This document shows positions 55,064-63,024 of a DNA stretch of 64,000 bases, piece by piece (the first letter of the stretch is position 1; every line of letters begins with the position of its first letter). Where the stretch lies: the NCBI GenBank assembly GCA_009993605.1, contig JAACTB010000012.1, positions 167,172 to 231,171 of the forward strand, in the 5' to 3' direction. Under the pieces are notes generated by a model. That model searched no databases, was not told the DNA's origin, and saw only the letters and a list, made by a program, of their open reading frames with translations. A program made the translations under genes and the position numbers. This DNA is from Erythrobacter sp. Its GTDB lineage: Bacteria > Pseudomonadota > Alphaproteobacteria > Sphingomonadales > Sphingomonadaceae.

Positions 55064-55609
55064 ATGAGCGAGACTGCAGACTGGTTTAAAAATTGGAATG
55101 ACGTAATCGACACCGCTCTCTCGGCAGTGTTGTTCTACATCCTAATTGTTGTCCTTGTTCGTGTATTCGGTAAAAGGTCCACGGCTCAGCTGAACAATTT
55201 CGACTGGATCATTAACATCACCGTTGGAAGTTTGGCTGCCTCAGGAATTTTGCTTGATTCAGTTCCGGCTCTTCGCGCCACGGTCGCCATCGTAGTTATC
55301 ATGATTTTGCAGTTCGTTATGACGTGGGCTGTCCTCCGCTCCACGTTTGTCGCGCATTTGGTGAAAGCATCCCCCACCCTATTAACGCACAAGGGCCAGT
55401 ATATTGATTCAGCCCTACGTGAGACACGTATATCCAGAGAGGAAATCTGCAGCGCATTGCGCGAACATGGCTTAGCTACAAACGAAGCGAACTGGGTGGT
55501 CCTGGAAACCGATGGGCGCCTTACGGTAATACCTAAACAGGACGTTGAGCTGGACGAAGCAGATGCCATGGGGAACGTTAAAAGACCACAGCACCTTCCA
55601 CCTAGCTGA
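55064..55609 (+). CDS. DUF421 (YetF-type) membrane protein, copy 2
   Basis: The product has 181 residues from the ATG at 55064, which follows a strong GGAGGAGG site. It is the same family as the gene at 45034, with an identical core AQLNNFDWIINITVGSLAAS and the same C-terminal NWVVLETDGRLTVIPKQDV region, overall about 60% identical by eye. It may be a recent or ancient duplication within the island. Confidence 0.9.
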   Translation: MSETADWFKNWNDVIDTALSAVLFYILIVVLVRVFGKRSTAQLNNFDWIINITVGSLAASGILLDSVPALRATVAIVVIMILQFVMTWAVLRSTFVAHLVKASPTLLTHKGQYIDSALRETRISREEICSALREHGLATNEANWVVLETDGRLTVIPKQDVELDEADAMGNVKRPQHLPPS

Positions 55610-55779
55610 TCCAATCTCAAACTTATTCGACCTGCGTGTCGGTCTAGGATAGACCTAGATAGGTGCTGCTCTTGTATTCGATGCCCGACCGGCTTTCAAT
55701 GATCTTGAACACCTCACCATACTTGGCAACATACAGCCCAGCGGTGGAACCAGTCGTAAGCTGGTGGATTTTCATTCCC

Positions 55780-56475
55780 ATGCTTATCGATGATCAAACC
55801 CGGATCAAGGGAGAGGAACAACTTCGCACCCGGATAGCCGAGCCGAACTTCCCCTGTGTGGGGGCGAAATCTGCTTTGGCAAAGGGAACTCTCAAGGTCC
55901 TCGTATGTCACAGCCTAGATAGCGGGTGGGACGATGTCCGCATCCATCGTGAACTTATGGATTGGGCTGAGGACTACAAGTCTAATCCCAGCGGACTACG
56001 TAGTCTCGCGGTTGTATTCTCAGGGCCTGAAAAACTGGATGAAGTAGAGTTCGAAACGCTGATGTGGACCCGCATTCAATCGTTCGCAGATAAGGATCAT
56101 TGGCTTGGTCAACGTTACGATCATCGGGTAAGCGCTGACCCTTCAGACCCGCACTTTTCGTTGAGCTTCGGCGGTGAGGCATTCTTTGTAGTCGGACTCC
56201 ATCCTGAAGCATCTCGACCTGCGCGTCGTTTTCCGCGACCAACACTGGTGTTTAACCTTCATGCTCAGTTCGAACAACTTCGTGAGGAGGGTAGATATGA
56301 ACGCATGCGCGAACGGATTCTCGAAAGAGACAAGGAGTTAGCCGGCTCTCTGAACCCCATGCTGGCGCGCCACGGCGAAGTAAGTGAAGCTCGTCAATAC
56401 AGCGGCCGCGTGGTAAACGATGATTGGGAATGTCCCTTTCGCGACAAACGAACGAAGACCAAAGTGAGACCCTAG
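55780..56475 (+). CDS. YqcI/YcgG family protein
   Basis: The product has 231 residues from the ATG at 55780, where the family homology begins (NFPCVGAKSALAKGTLKVLV) and continues to the hallmark end NDDWECPFRDK. Conserved histidines (HFSLSFGGEAFFVVGLHPEA; LVFNLHAQFEQL) could bind a metal or heme; one family member, the guanitoxin N-hydroxylase GntA, is a heme enzyme. An upstream in-frame ATG at 55663 adds 39 non-homologous residues. The frameshifted DUF1989 gene directly behind it is a frequent neighbour in other genomes, to my memory. Confidence 0.85.
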   Translation: MLIDDQTRIKGEEQLRTRIAEPNFPCVGAKSALAKGTLKVLVCHSLDSGWDDVRIHRELMDWAEDYKSNPSGLRSLAVVFSGPEKLDEVEFETLMWTRIQSFADKDHWLGQRYDHRVSADPSDPHFSLSFGGEAFFVVGLHPEASRPARRFPRPTLVFNLHAQFEQLREEGRYERMRERILERDKELAGSLNPMLARHGEVSEARQYSGRVVNDDWECPFRDKRTKTKVRP

Positions 56476-56479
56476 TCAT

Positions 56480-56770
56480 TACCCCCCGCAGCGGAACGGC
56501 CTTCAATTTGGAACGCGGGCCAAGTTCTGAAGGTGATCGAACCCGAGGGCACGAAAGTAAGCGATCTGATCGTGTTTACTTCACATAATACGCGCGGAGC
56601 ACTCCCCAAAAAGCGGACATTCGGCTACGATGAAACGCTCCAGCTAAGCGAAGGTAGTCAACTGGGGTCCGACCGATCACAGGCCATATCACGGTGCTTG
56701 AAACTAAGAGTGCCCTAATGGTCGAGAGCGGCAATGTTTTTGGTCCTACGCAAACCTCTACCTGCAGCAC
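56480..56770 (+). pseudogene. DUF1989 (urea-carboxylase-associated) gene, frameshifted
   Basis: Three pieces in different frames read as one protein: ITPRSGTAFNLE, then GQVLKVIEPEGTKVSDLIVF with RTFGYDETLQLSEGSQL, then HITVLETKSALMVESG. Such order and wording are those of the DUF1989 family (RSGTAF, AGQVLR, PEG-Q-SDL). At least two frameshifts are needed within 300 bp, and the C-terminal part of the family is absent, so the gene is dead. Confidence 0.6.
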
Positions 56771-56916
56771 CGCGTTTACCCTGATCCGCACCAGGGGTGC
56801 TCAGGTGTCTGCTTTACGCTCGTGGCGCTAAAATTTCGGACTGTCCGCTAACGGCCCATCTGCGGTCGACCTTGAAAGCGCTAGGCCATTCAAACACTTT
56901 CGAATATCTGCTAAGG

Positions 56917-58365
56917 ATGAGCGACACCAACTTCCTTCGCGGCATCTGGCAAGGACGAATCCAATCGTCAGATGCGCTCCCGCCATTGTTGGGTGAGCCA
57001 ACCGAAGTGGACTTTCGATGCTTCGTCGAAAGCCTCCCAACCCTTTGCTGGATGGCGCGCGGCGACGGATACATCGTCTGGTACAATCGACGCTGGTACG
57101 AGTACACCGGCACTACTCCCGCGGAAATGGAGGGCTGGGGCTGGACGAAGGTTCACGACCACGAGGTCTTAGATGACGTTCTGGCTCAGTGGCAGCGGTC
57201 GATCGACGAAGCCGCGTCGTTCGAAATGGTCTTTCCGCTCCGAGGAGCCGACGGCGTTTTCAGACCGTTTCTGACGCGCGCGTCACCCGTGACCGATCCG
57301 TCCGGAGAGGTCGTGCGCTGGTTTGGCGTCAACATCGAAATCGGAGCGCAGGTGCGTGCTGAAGCGCAGCGGGACGAGAGCCGTGCCGAGTTCGAAATTC
57401 TGACCAACGCGATGCCGCAGATGGTATGGTCCACGCGTCCCGACGGTTATCACGACTTCTATAACGACAAATGGTACGAGTTTACCGGCGTACCGGAGGG
57501 CTCGACGGACGGCGAGGCGTGGAACGGTATGTTCCATCCCGACGATCAGGAACACGCTTGGGCGGCCTGGCGTCATAGTCTTGCTACAGGCGATCCTTAC
57601 GAGATCGAATACCGCTTGCGCGATCGCCACGGCGACTATCGTTGGGTTCTGGGTCGCGCTTTGCCGGTCAGAGATACCGAGAGCGAGATCCGTCGCTGGA
57701 TCGGAACATGCACGGACATTCATGAAGCCAAAAGGACTTCGGAGCACAACGAGGTACTCAGCCGCGAACTGTCGCATCGCATCAAGAACATCTTCGCCAT
57801 CATCGCAGGGCTCATCGGCCTGTCCGCGCGAAGCGAGCCGGAAGCGAAGGGTTTCGCGCGTCAATTGAGTGATCGCATCGCCTCGCTCGGCCGCGCACAC
57901 GATTTTGCCCGCCCACACAGTGAACAATCGCGTCCTATCGTCGGTGAAGTCACCTTGCACGGCCTTTTGGAGAACCTGCTGGCGCCGTATCAGAATGCCG
58001 ATGGCACCCGCATTCGTATTACAGGCGATGACCCATCGGTCGACGACCGCGGCGCCACGCCGCTCGCGCTCTTGTTTCACGAGCTTGCTACCAATGCAGC
58101 GAAATATGGAGCGCTGTCGGTTCCCGATGGACGTGTCGAATTGCAATCTACCATCGAGACTGATCGCATCGTGCTGACTTGGCAGGAAGTTGAGGGGCCA
58201 CTTGTGACCGGTCAGCCCGATGCAACCGGATTCGGCAGCCAGCTCGTCAGGATGAGCGTGGAGCAGCAAATGCTGGGGTCAATCTTCCAGCGATGGGAGC
58301 CGGACGGACTGATCGTAAAGGTGAAGTTACCGCTGGAAAGTTTGTCCCGCTCTACAACGGCATGA
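56917..58365 (+). CDS. PAS-PAS HWE-family sensor histidine kinase
   Basis: The product has 482 residues from ATG 56917, with an open frame upstream to 56797. Two PAS domains of the Bacillus/sphingomonad 'WYEYTG' type (about 40-145, with WYNRRWYEYTGTTPAEMEGW, and about 160-270, with FYNDKWYEFTGVPEG) are followed by the HWE kinase core: phospho-His287 in LSHRIKN, HELATNAAKYGALS, and the WxE motif (LTWQEVEGP). HWE kinases in alphaproteobacteria often act in the general stress response. The convergent receiver-protein gene overlaps its 3' end by 14 bp. Confidence 0.93.
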   Translation: MSDTNFLRGIWQGRIQSSDALPPLLGEPTEVDFRCFVESLPTLCWMARGDGYIVWYNRRWYEYTGTTPAEMEGWGWTKVHDHEVLDDVLAQWQRSIDEAASFEMVFPLRGADGVFRPFLTRASPVTDPSGEVVRWFGVNIEIGAQVRAEAQRDESRAEFEILTNAMPQMVWSTRPDGYHDFYNDKWYEFTGVPEGSTDGEAWNGMFHPDDQEHAWAAWRHSLATGDPYEIEYRLRDRHGDYRWVLGRALPVRDTESEIRRWIGTCTDIHEAKRTSEHNEVLSRELSHRIKNIFAIIAGLIGLSARSEPEAKGFARQLSDRIASLGRAHDFARPHSEQSRPIVGEVTLHGLLENLLAPYQNADGTRIRITGDDPSVDDRGATPLALLFHELATNAAKYGALSVPDGRVELQSTIETDRIVLTWQEVEGPLVTGQPDATGFGSQLVRMSVEQQMLGSIFQRWEPDGLIVKVKLPLESLSRSTTA

Positions 58366-58741
58366 GACCTTTGGGTCGCTCGCCGGCTCGACCGGATTTC
58401 AGGTCGCAGACGTAAGAGAGAACCTCCTCAACGCAGGCATCGTCGCAAGGCTTTGCCATTTTGCCGATTGCGCCTGGAATGGGCGGAACGATGTCGTGCG
58501 GGTTTCCCGTTAAGAACACGACCACAATGCCTGCAGCGCCAAAAGATTGTCCGATTTCCTGTCCCGTGGGCCCGTCGCGAAGATTGAGGTCGACCAGCGC
58601 TATGTCCGGTCTGCTTTTGATCAGAACTTTTGCTTGGGCTCTGTTGGACGCGATGCCGGCAGCCTCGTAACCCAGATCCGCGAGCATCGCCTCTAGATGT
58701 GCCGCGACCAAGAACTCATCCTCTACGATAGCGACGCGCAT
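58352..58741 (-). CDS. Single-domain response regulator
   Basis: The product has 129 residues from the ATG at 58741: receiver with E7-D8-E9, phospho-acceptor D51 (IALVDLNLRDG) and Lys in GKMAKPCDD. No output domain is present. It lies convergently next to the HWE kinase, overlapping by 14 bp; this type of lone receiver commonly pairs with HWE kinases. Confidence 0.92.
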   Translation of the reverse strand: MRVAIVEDEFLVAAHLEAMLADLGYEAAGIASNRAQAKVLIKSRPDIALVDLNLRDGPTGQEIGQSFGAAGIVVVFLTGNPHDIVPPIPGAIGKMAKPCDDACVEEVLSYVCDLKSGRAGERPKGLMPL

Positions 58742-59083
58742 TAACTTTGAACCCGAGCTTGAGTGTTGTGGGACCAAAAGCAACAATTTTTATATTGGTT
58801 CCGCGGCAACCTCGGGTTCAGCCCGTTAATTTTTCCTGACGGCTGCGGTCGTGGTAGGGTTTGCGTCCGAGACAAGTCCTCTTGCCTTCCTGAACCGTCA
58901 ATTCGATACCAAACGTTTATGTCGATGCGACCTTCGCTCAGCCTTGCTTTATCCTCTCGCAGAAAAGCCCAGGAGGGACGAAGCCTGAAAATTCATCAAA
59001 TGTATAGTCGCTTGGTGCGGAACTAAGGGCACAAATCGCGGTTTCTTTCGCATGCGCAGCAATCGGATCGGAACCGGCGAGCC
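58742..59083. other. Spacer upstream of glycosyltransferase gene
   Basis: No gene is seen in 342 bp. It contains a candidate EcfG promoter at 59019. Confidence 0.4.
59019..59043 (+). promoter_or_regulatory. Candidate EcfG (general stress) promoter
   Basis: GGAAC (59019-59023), 16 bases, then GGTT lies 41 bp upstream of the glycosyltransferase gene. The consensus for EcfG-type promoters is GGAAC-N16/17-CGTT, so one base differs. This would put the glycosyltransferase/GH130 pair under general stress control. Confidence 0.35.
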
Positions 59084-61444
59084 ATGACCAATTCCAGCGG
59101 CAACGTTATGCAGTTCGAGGGGCGCGACAATCGGTTCGGAGGCGGTGAAGACACTCAATCCCTGTTCTCCGATTGGTCGAACCACGAGCGTTCCACGCGG
59201 ATCGCTTTAATTGGCACATACTTCCCGCGCAAATGCGGTATCGCGACCTTCACTACCGATCTTCGCGAGAAATTGGGCGAATTCGAACCCGCGATCAACA
59301 TAGATGTCTACGCACTTGCCGAGAGCGCATCGGATATCGACTATCCCGATGCCGCCGCTAGCATCAATGCCGATGACGCTTCAGCTTATCGCGAGGCCGC
59401 TGTCCGCATCAATGCGAGCGCTGCCGACGTCGTGTGGCTGCAGCACGAATTCGGCATTTTCGGCGGACCGGACGGTGATATGGTCTGCGATTTCGTCGAT
59501 CGGATCGCCGCGCCGCTAATCGTGACACTTCACACGGTACTGAGCGAACCGAGCGAGGCCCAGCGTCGGATCCTCGTCCATTTAACTCAGCGCGCCAGCC
59601 GCATCATGGTGATGGCAGAGCATTCGCGCGAAGTGCTGGCGACGCGCTACGGCGTCGACCGGCGCCGCGTTGTCGTGATCGAGCACGGGGCGCCCGAGCG
59701 CCCCCAAGGCCGCGAACTTGAATTCAAGGCGCGCCTCGGCCTTGCCGACCGTAAGGTTATGATGACCTTTGGCCTGCTCGGCCCTGGTAAGGGGCTGGAG
59801 CATGCCATCGAAGCGTTGCCCGCCATCGCGGCGCGCCATCCGCGGATCCTATATCGAATTGTGGGTGCCACTCACCCCAATCTCGTTGCCAAGGACGGGG
59901 AGAGCTATCGCGAGCACTTGCAAGGACTGGTCAAACGTCTTGGCATGCAGGACCATGTCGAATGGGATGATCGCTTCCTCGAAACCGAAGAATTGCTTAA
60001 CCAGCTCGAAGGCTGCGACATTTATCTGACGCCCTATCCCAACCTCCAGCAATCGACGTCTGGCACGCTCAGCTATGCGGTTGGGCTCGGCAAGCCGGTA
60101 ATCGCGACGCCGTATATTCATGCGCGCGAATTGCTGGCCGATGATGTCGGCTGCCTGGTCGAACCGTGCGACTCCGATGCGATCGCCGACGCGGTTCTGG
60201 CGTTGCTCGACGATCCGGACGCATGCGCCGCCATGAGCCGCCGCGCCTATCGGCGCGGGCGGAAGACGGTCTGGCCGCGCTTTGCCGAGGCCGCCGCCGC
60301 CCTGATCCGCGAGACCGCCGTCTCGCGCCGCCCGACGCCCTTCGCCTTACGGCGCCCCAATCCCGCCGCCGTGTATGCTTTGAGCGATGGAACGGGCCTG
60401 ATGCAGCATGCGCTTGGACCCGTGCCAGACCGGCGCCACGGCTATTGCCTCGACGACAATGCCCGCGCGCTCATCCTGATGATGCACACCGAGCGGGACG
60501 AGCGCAGTCATGCCGCCGCGCTCACCTATGCTAGCTTTGTCCAGCATGCATGGAACAAGGACCGTGGCGTCTTTCGCAATTTCATGCGCTTCGATCGTAG
60601 TTGGTGCGAGGAAGCGGGCGCGGATGATGCCAATGGCCGTGCGATCTGGGCGTTAGGCGATTGCTGTGCCCGCTCGCCCGAGCCTTCGCTCGCGCGCTGG
60701 GCGCGCCGCCTCTACGACGATGCGATTCCGCATATGGAAACGATCGACAGCCCGCGCGCGCTAGCCTTTCTGTCGCTGGGTGCACTCGCAGTGCTGGAGA
60801 CCGAACCCGACCACGGTGCCTCGCGCGACCTAGTGACGCGGGCTTGCGAGTGTCTTTGCTCGCTTCTGCATCAATCGCGCCGTCCGGGGCTGACCTGGTT
60901 CGAAGCCGTCCTTGCTTACGACAATCCACGCCTTTCGCAGGTGTTAATCCACGCCGGACGTATTTTCAATCGGTCCGACTGGCTCGAAACCGGATTGGAT
61001 ACGCTGGAATGGCTAACGCAATACCAATACGCCGCTGACGGGCATTTCCGCCCCGTGGGCTCCGACAGTCTGGGGCGCGAGGACTTGCCGCCGCTCCCTT
61101 TCGATCAGCAACCACTTGAAGCTCAGGCCGCCATCGAAGCTTATGCCGCTGCGTGGCGCGCCACTAGGGAGGATAGCTGGTACGACCGAGCGCGTCGCGC
61201 CTATGTGTGGTTCTTAGGGGCGAACGACCGCGGCAGCGTGCTCGCCGATCCTGTCACCGGGCGGTGCCGCGACGGGCTGACACCGCAAGGCGCAAATGAA
61301 AATTGTGGAGCGGAGTCCATTCTGGCCTTCCACCTCGCCTACCATTCCATGCTAGCGCTGTCCCGCCAAGCGGCCGACGAAAAGGGAGAGCGCATCAGTG
61401 CTGGAACGAACCGGGCCTTCGGCCCAAGCCTTGCGCATCCATGA
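59084..61444 (+). CDS. GT4-type glycosyltransferase with C-terminal helical domain
   Basis: This 786-residue protein has two parts. Residues 38-420 are a GT-B glycosyltransferase (IALIGTYFPRKCGIATFTTD; MMTFGLLGPGKGLEHAIEAL; TPYPNLQQSTSGTLSYAVGL, the family-4 nucleotide-sugar site). Residues 430-786 form an alpha/alpha toroid-like domain (GYCLDDNARALILM, LTWFEAVLAYDNPRLSQVLI). This two-part protein next to a GH130 enzyme is seen across alphaproteobacteria and is suspected to work on mannosides. The final 47 bp overlap the GH130 gene. Confidence 0.85.
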   Translation: MTNSSGNVMQFEGRDNRFGGGEDTQSLFSDWSNHERSTRIALIGTYFPRKCGIATFTTDLREKLGEFEPAINIDVYALAESASDIDYPDAAASINADDASAYREAAVRINASAADVVWLQHEFGIFGGPDGDMVCDFVDRIAAPLIVTLHTVLSEPSEAQRRILVHLTQRASRIMVMAEHSREVLATRYGVDRRRVVVIEHGAPERPQGRELEFKARLGLADRKVMMTFGLLGPGKGLEHAIEALPAIAARHPRILYRIVGATHPNLVAKDGESYREHLQGLVKRLGMQDHVEWDDRFLETEELLNQLEGCDIYLTPYPNLQQSTSGTLSYAVGLGKPVIATPYIHARELLADDVGCLVEPCDSDAIADAVLALLDDPDACAAMSRRAYRRGRKTVWPRFAEAAAALIRETAVSRRPTPFALRRPNPAAVYALSDGTGLMQHALGPVPDRRHGYCLDDNARALILMMHTERDERSHAAALTYASFVQHAWNKDRGVFRNFMRFDRSWCEEAGADDANGRAIWALGDCCARSPEPSLARWARRLYDDAIPHMETIDSPRALAFLSLGALAVLETEPDHGASRDLVTRACECLCSLLHQSRRPGLTWFEAVLAYDNPRLSQVLIHAGRIFNRSDWLETGLDTLEWLTQYQYAADGHFRPVGSDSLGREDLPPLPFDQQPLEAQAAIEAYAAAWRATREDSWYDRARRAYVWFLGANDRGSVLADPVTGRCRDGLTPQGANENCGAESILAFHLAYHSMLALSRQAADEKGERISAGTNRAFGPSLAHP

Positions 61445-62714
61445 TCTGAGATTGCACGCCGATCCGGGTCGGGTGGTACTGCGTCCGTTCCATCTTGGCT
61501 GGCAATCGAAGAATGCTCCCGGTGGGCGAGCGCAGAAGCTGGTCGACGACATCCTTTCGCTGTCCGACGATGAGGCCGATGCGGAATACGAGCGCGTTCG
61601 CAAAGATTTTGCCGAACGCCACTGGCAGACCGAGCAGCTGTTCCAGCAACGCTTCGCCGAAGTGCGCGAGAGCCTCGCGCGCGATGTCGGGGATTTGTCG
61701 CCAGCCCGCCAGCGTCTGATCGGCGCATTCTTCTGCCACGAATACACCTACGCCGCAGCGGCGCTGATGAACCCTTCAATTGTTCCATATCCCGATCAGA
61801 GCGGGATGAGCGAGGATGCCTGCCGCTTCGTGATGAGCCTGCGCGCGGTAGGCGAAGGCCACATTAGTTCGATCGCATTTCGAGAAGGCATCGCCAAGCA
61901 CGATGGCAGCTTTGAATTATGGCCACAGGCGAGCTTCGCTACCGCGCTGGAATTGGACGACCTTTCGCTGACCGACAGCGACGCGTCGGTCTGGGTCCAT
62001 CGGCAGCCGGACAGTAGCCTGTCCAACAGCGTCATCTTCCCGATTACCGAACAGCAGAGTGGGGGGCTCGAAGATCTGCGCCTTACTCGCTTCGATCATG
62101 GAGGCGAGGATTACGAATGGATTGGCACCTATACCGCCTATTCAGGTTCCTCGATCCGCTCCGAGCTGCTGCGAACACGCGACTTCCGCAACATTGAGCT
62201 TGCCCCAATCGAAGGGCGCGCCGGACGTAATAAGGGCATGGCGCTCTTCCCGGAAAAGATCGGCGGCCAATACGCCATGCTTGGCCGCCAAGACGGCAAG
62301 AACCTTTATCTCCTCAAATCGGACGACCTCGAGACCTGGGACGAGGAAGGCACGCTACTGATGGAGCCGCGTTACCCTTGGGAGTTTATCCAGATCGGCA
62401 ATTGCGGCAGCCCGATCCGCACCGAACATGGCTGGATCGTCTTCACCCATGGCGTCGGTGCGATGCGCAAATACGCGCTCGGCTGCGCCCTTCTCGATCT
62501 CGACGATCCTTCGAAATTGATTGGCCGAACACGTGAGCCCGTCCTCACCGCGGTCGATGCCGATCGTGAAGGCTACGTTCCCAATGTCATCTACACCTGC
62601 GGTGCGCTGCGTATGGGTCAGAAGCTGCTAATTCCCTATGGCATTTCAGACAGCGCGGTAGGGTTCGCGAGCGCTGACATTGACAAACTGGTCACGCTGA
62701 TGGTGCAAGCCTGA
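61398..62714 (+). CDS. GH130 family glycosidase/mannoside phosphorylase
   Basis: The product has 438 residues from a GTG at 61398. The five-bladed propeller of GH130 shows QQSGGLEDLRLTRFDHGGED-YEWIGTYTAY, NKGMALFPEKIGGQYAMLGR and SPIRTEHGWIVFTHGVGAM. GH130 members phosphorolyse or hydrolyse beta-mannosides. It is probably co-transcribed with the glycosyltransferase, which it overlaps by 47 bp, an unusually long overlap. Confidence 0.88.
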   Translation: MLERTGPSAQALRIHDLRLHADPGRVVLRPFHLGWQSKNAPGGRAQKLVDDILSLSDDEADAEYERVRKDFAERHWQTEQLFQQRFAEVRESLARDVGDLSPARQRLIGAFFCHEYTYAAAALMNPSIVPYPDQSGMSEDACRFVMSLRAVGEGHISSIAFREGIAKHDGSFELWPQASFATALELDDLSLTDSDASVWVHRQPDSSLSNSVIFPITEQQSGGLEDLRLTRFDHGGEDYEWIGTYTAYSGSSIRSELLRTRDFRNIELAPIEGRAGRNKGMALFPEKIGGQYAMLGRQDGKNLYLLKSDDLETWDEEGTLLMEPRYPWEFIQIGNCGSPIRTEHGWIVFTHGVGAMRKYALGCALLDLDDPSKLIGRTREPVLTAVDADREGYVPNVIYTCGALRMGQKLLIPYGISDSAVGFASADIDKLVTLMVQA

Positions 62715-63024
62715 CATCCAAGCGAATGTCGCCAAAACGTGAGGTCGCGAACTTTTGCACGGATTTGAGATCAAAGCGACTTCCGGCAGCAACCGGTCGT
62801 GGAACGGCACATTCAAGTTCCGCTCTGGCCTCGAATTGGCTTAAACTCGCCCTTCCGCTTTTAGCCCAGCAGCTGTCGGCCTTCCACGCGCCCCAATCTC
62901 GACCGTAGCGCCTAGCATTGCGTAGTCCCTTAGGTGGCCAATCCTTTCCGCAAGCGGCACGGAAGTTACCATTCAGGTGGTGTAGGAAGCGCAGTAGTCC
63001 AGCGCCGTTAAGTTTGGCCGCCCA
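62715..63024. other. Spacer between GH130 gene and mfd
   Basis: No gene was recognised in 310 bp. The stretch 62840-62910 (CTTTTAGCCCAGCAGCTGTC, GGCCTTCCACGCGCCCCAAT) may be decayed intergenic repeat; alignment is unsure. Confidence 0.35.
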
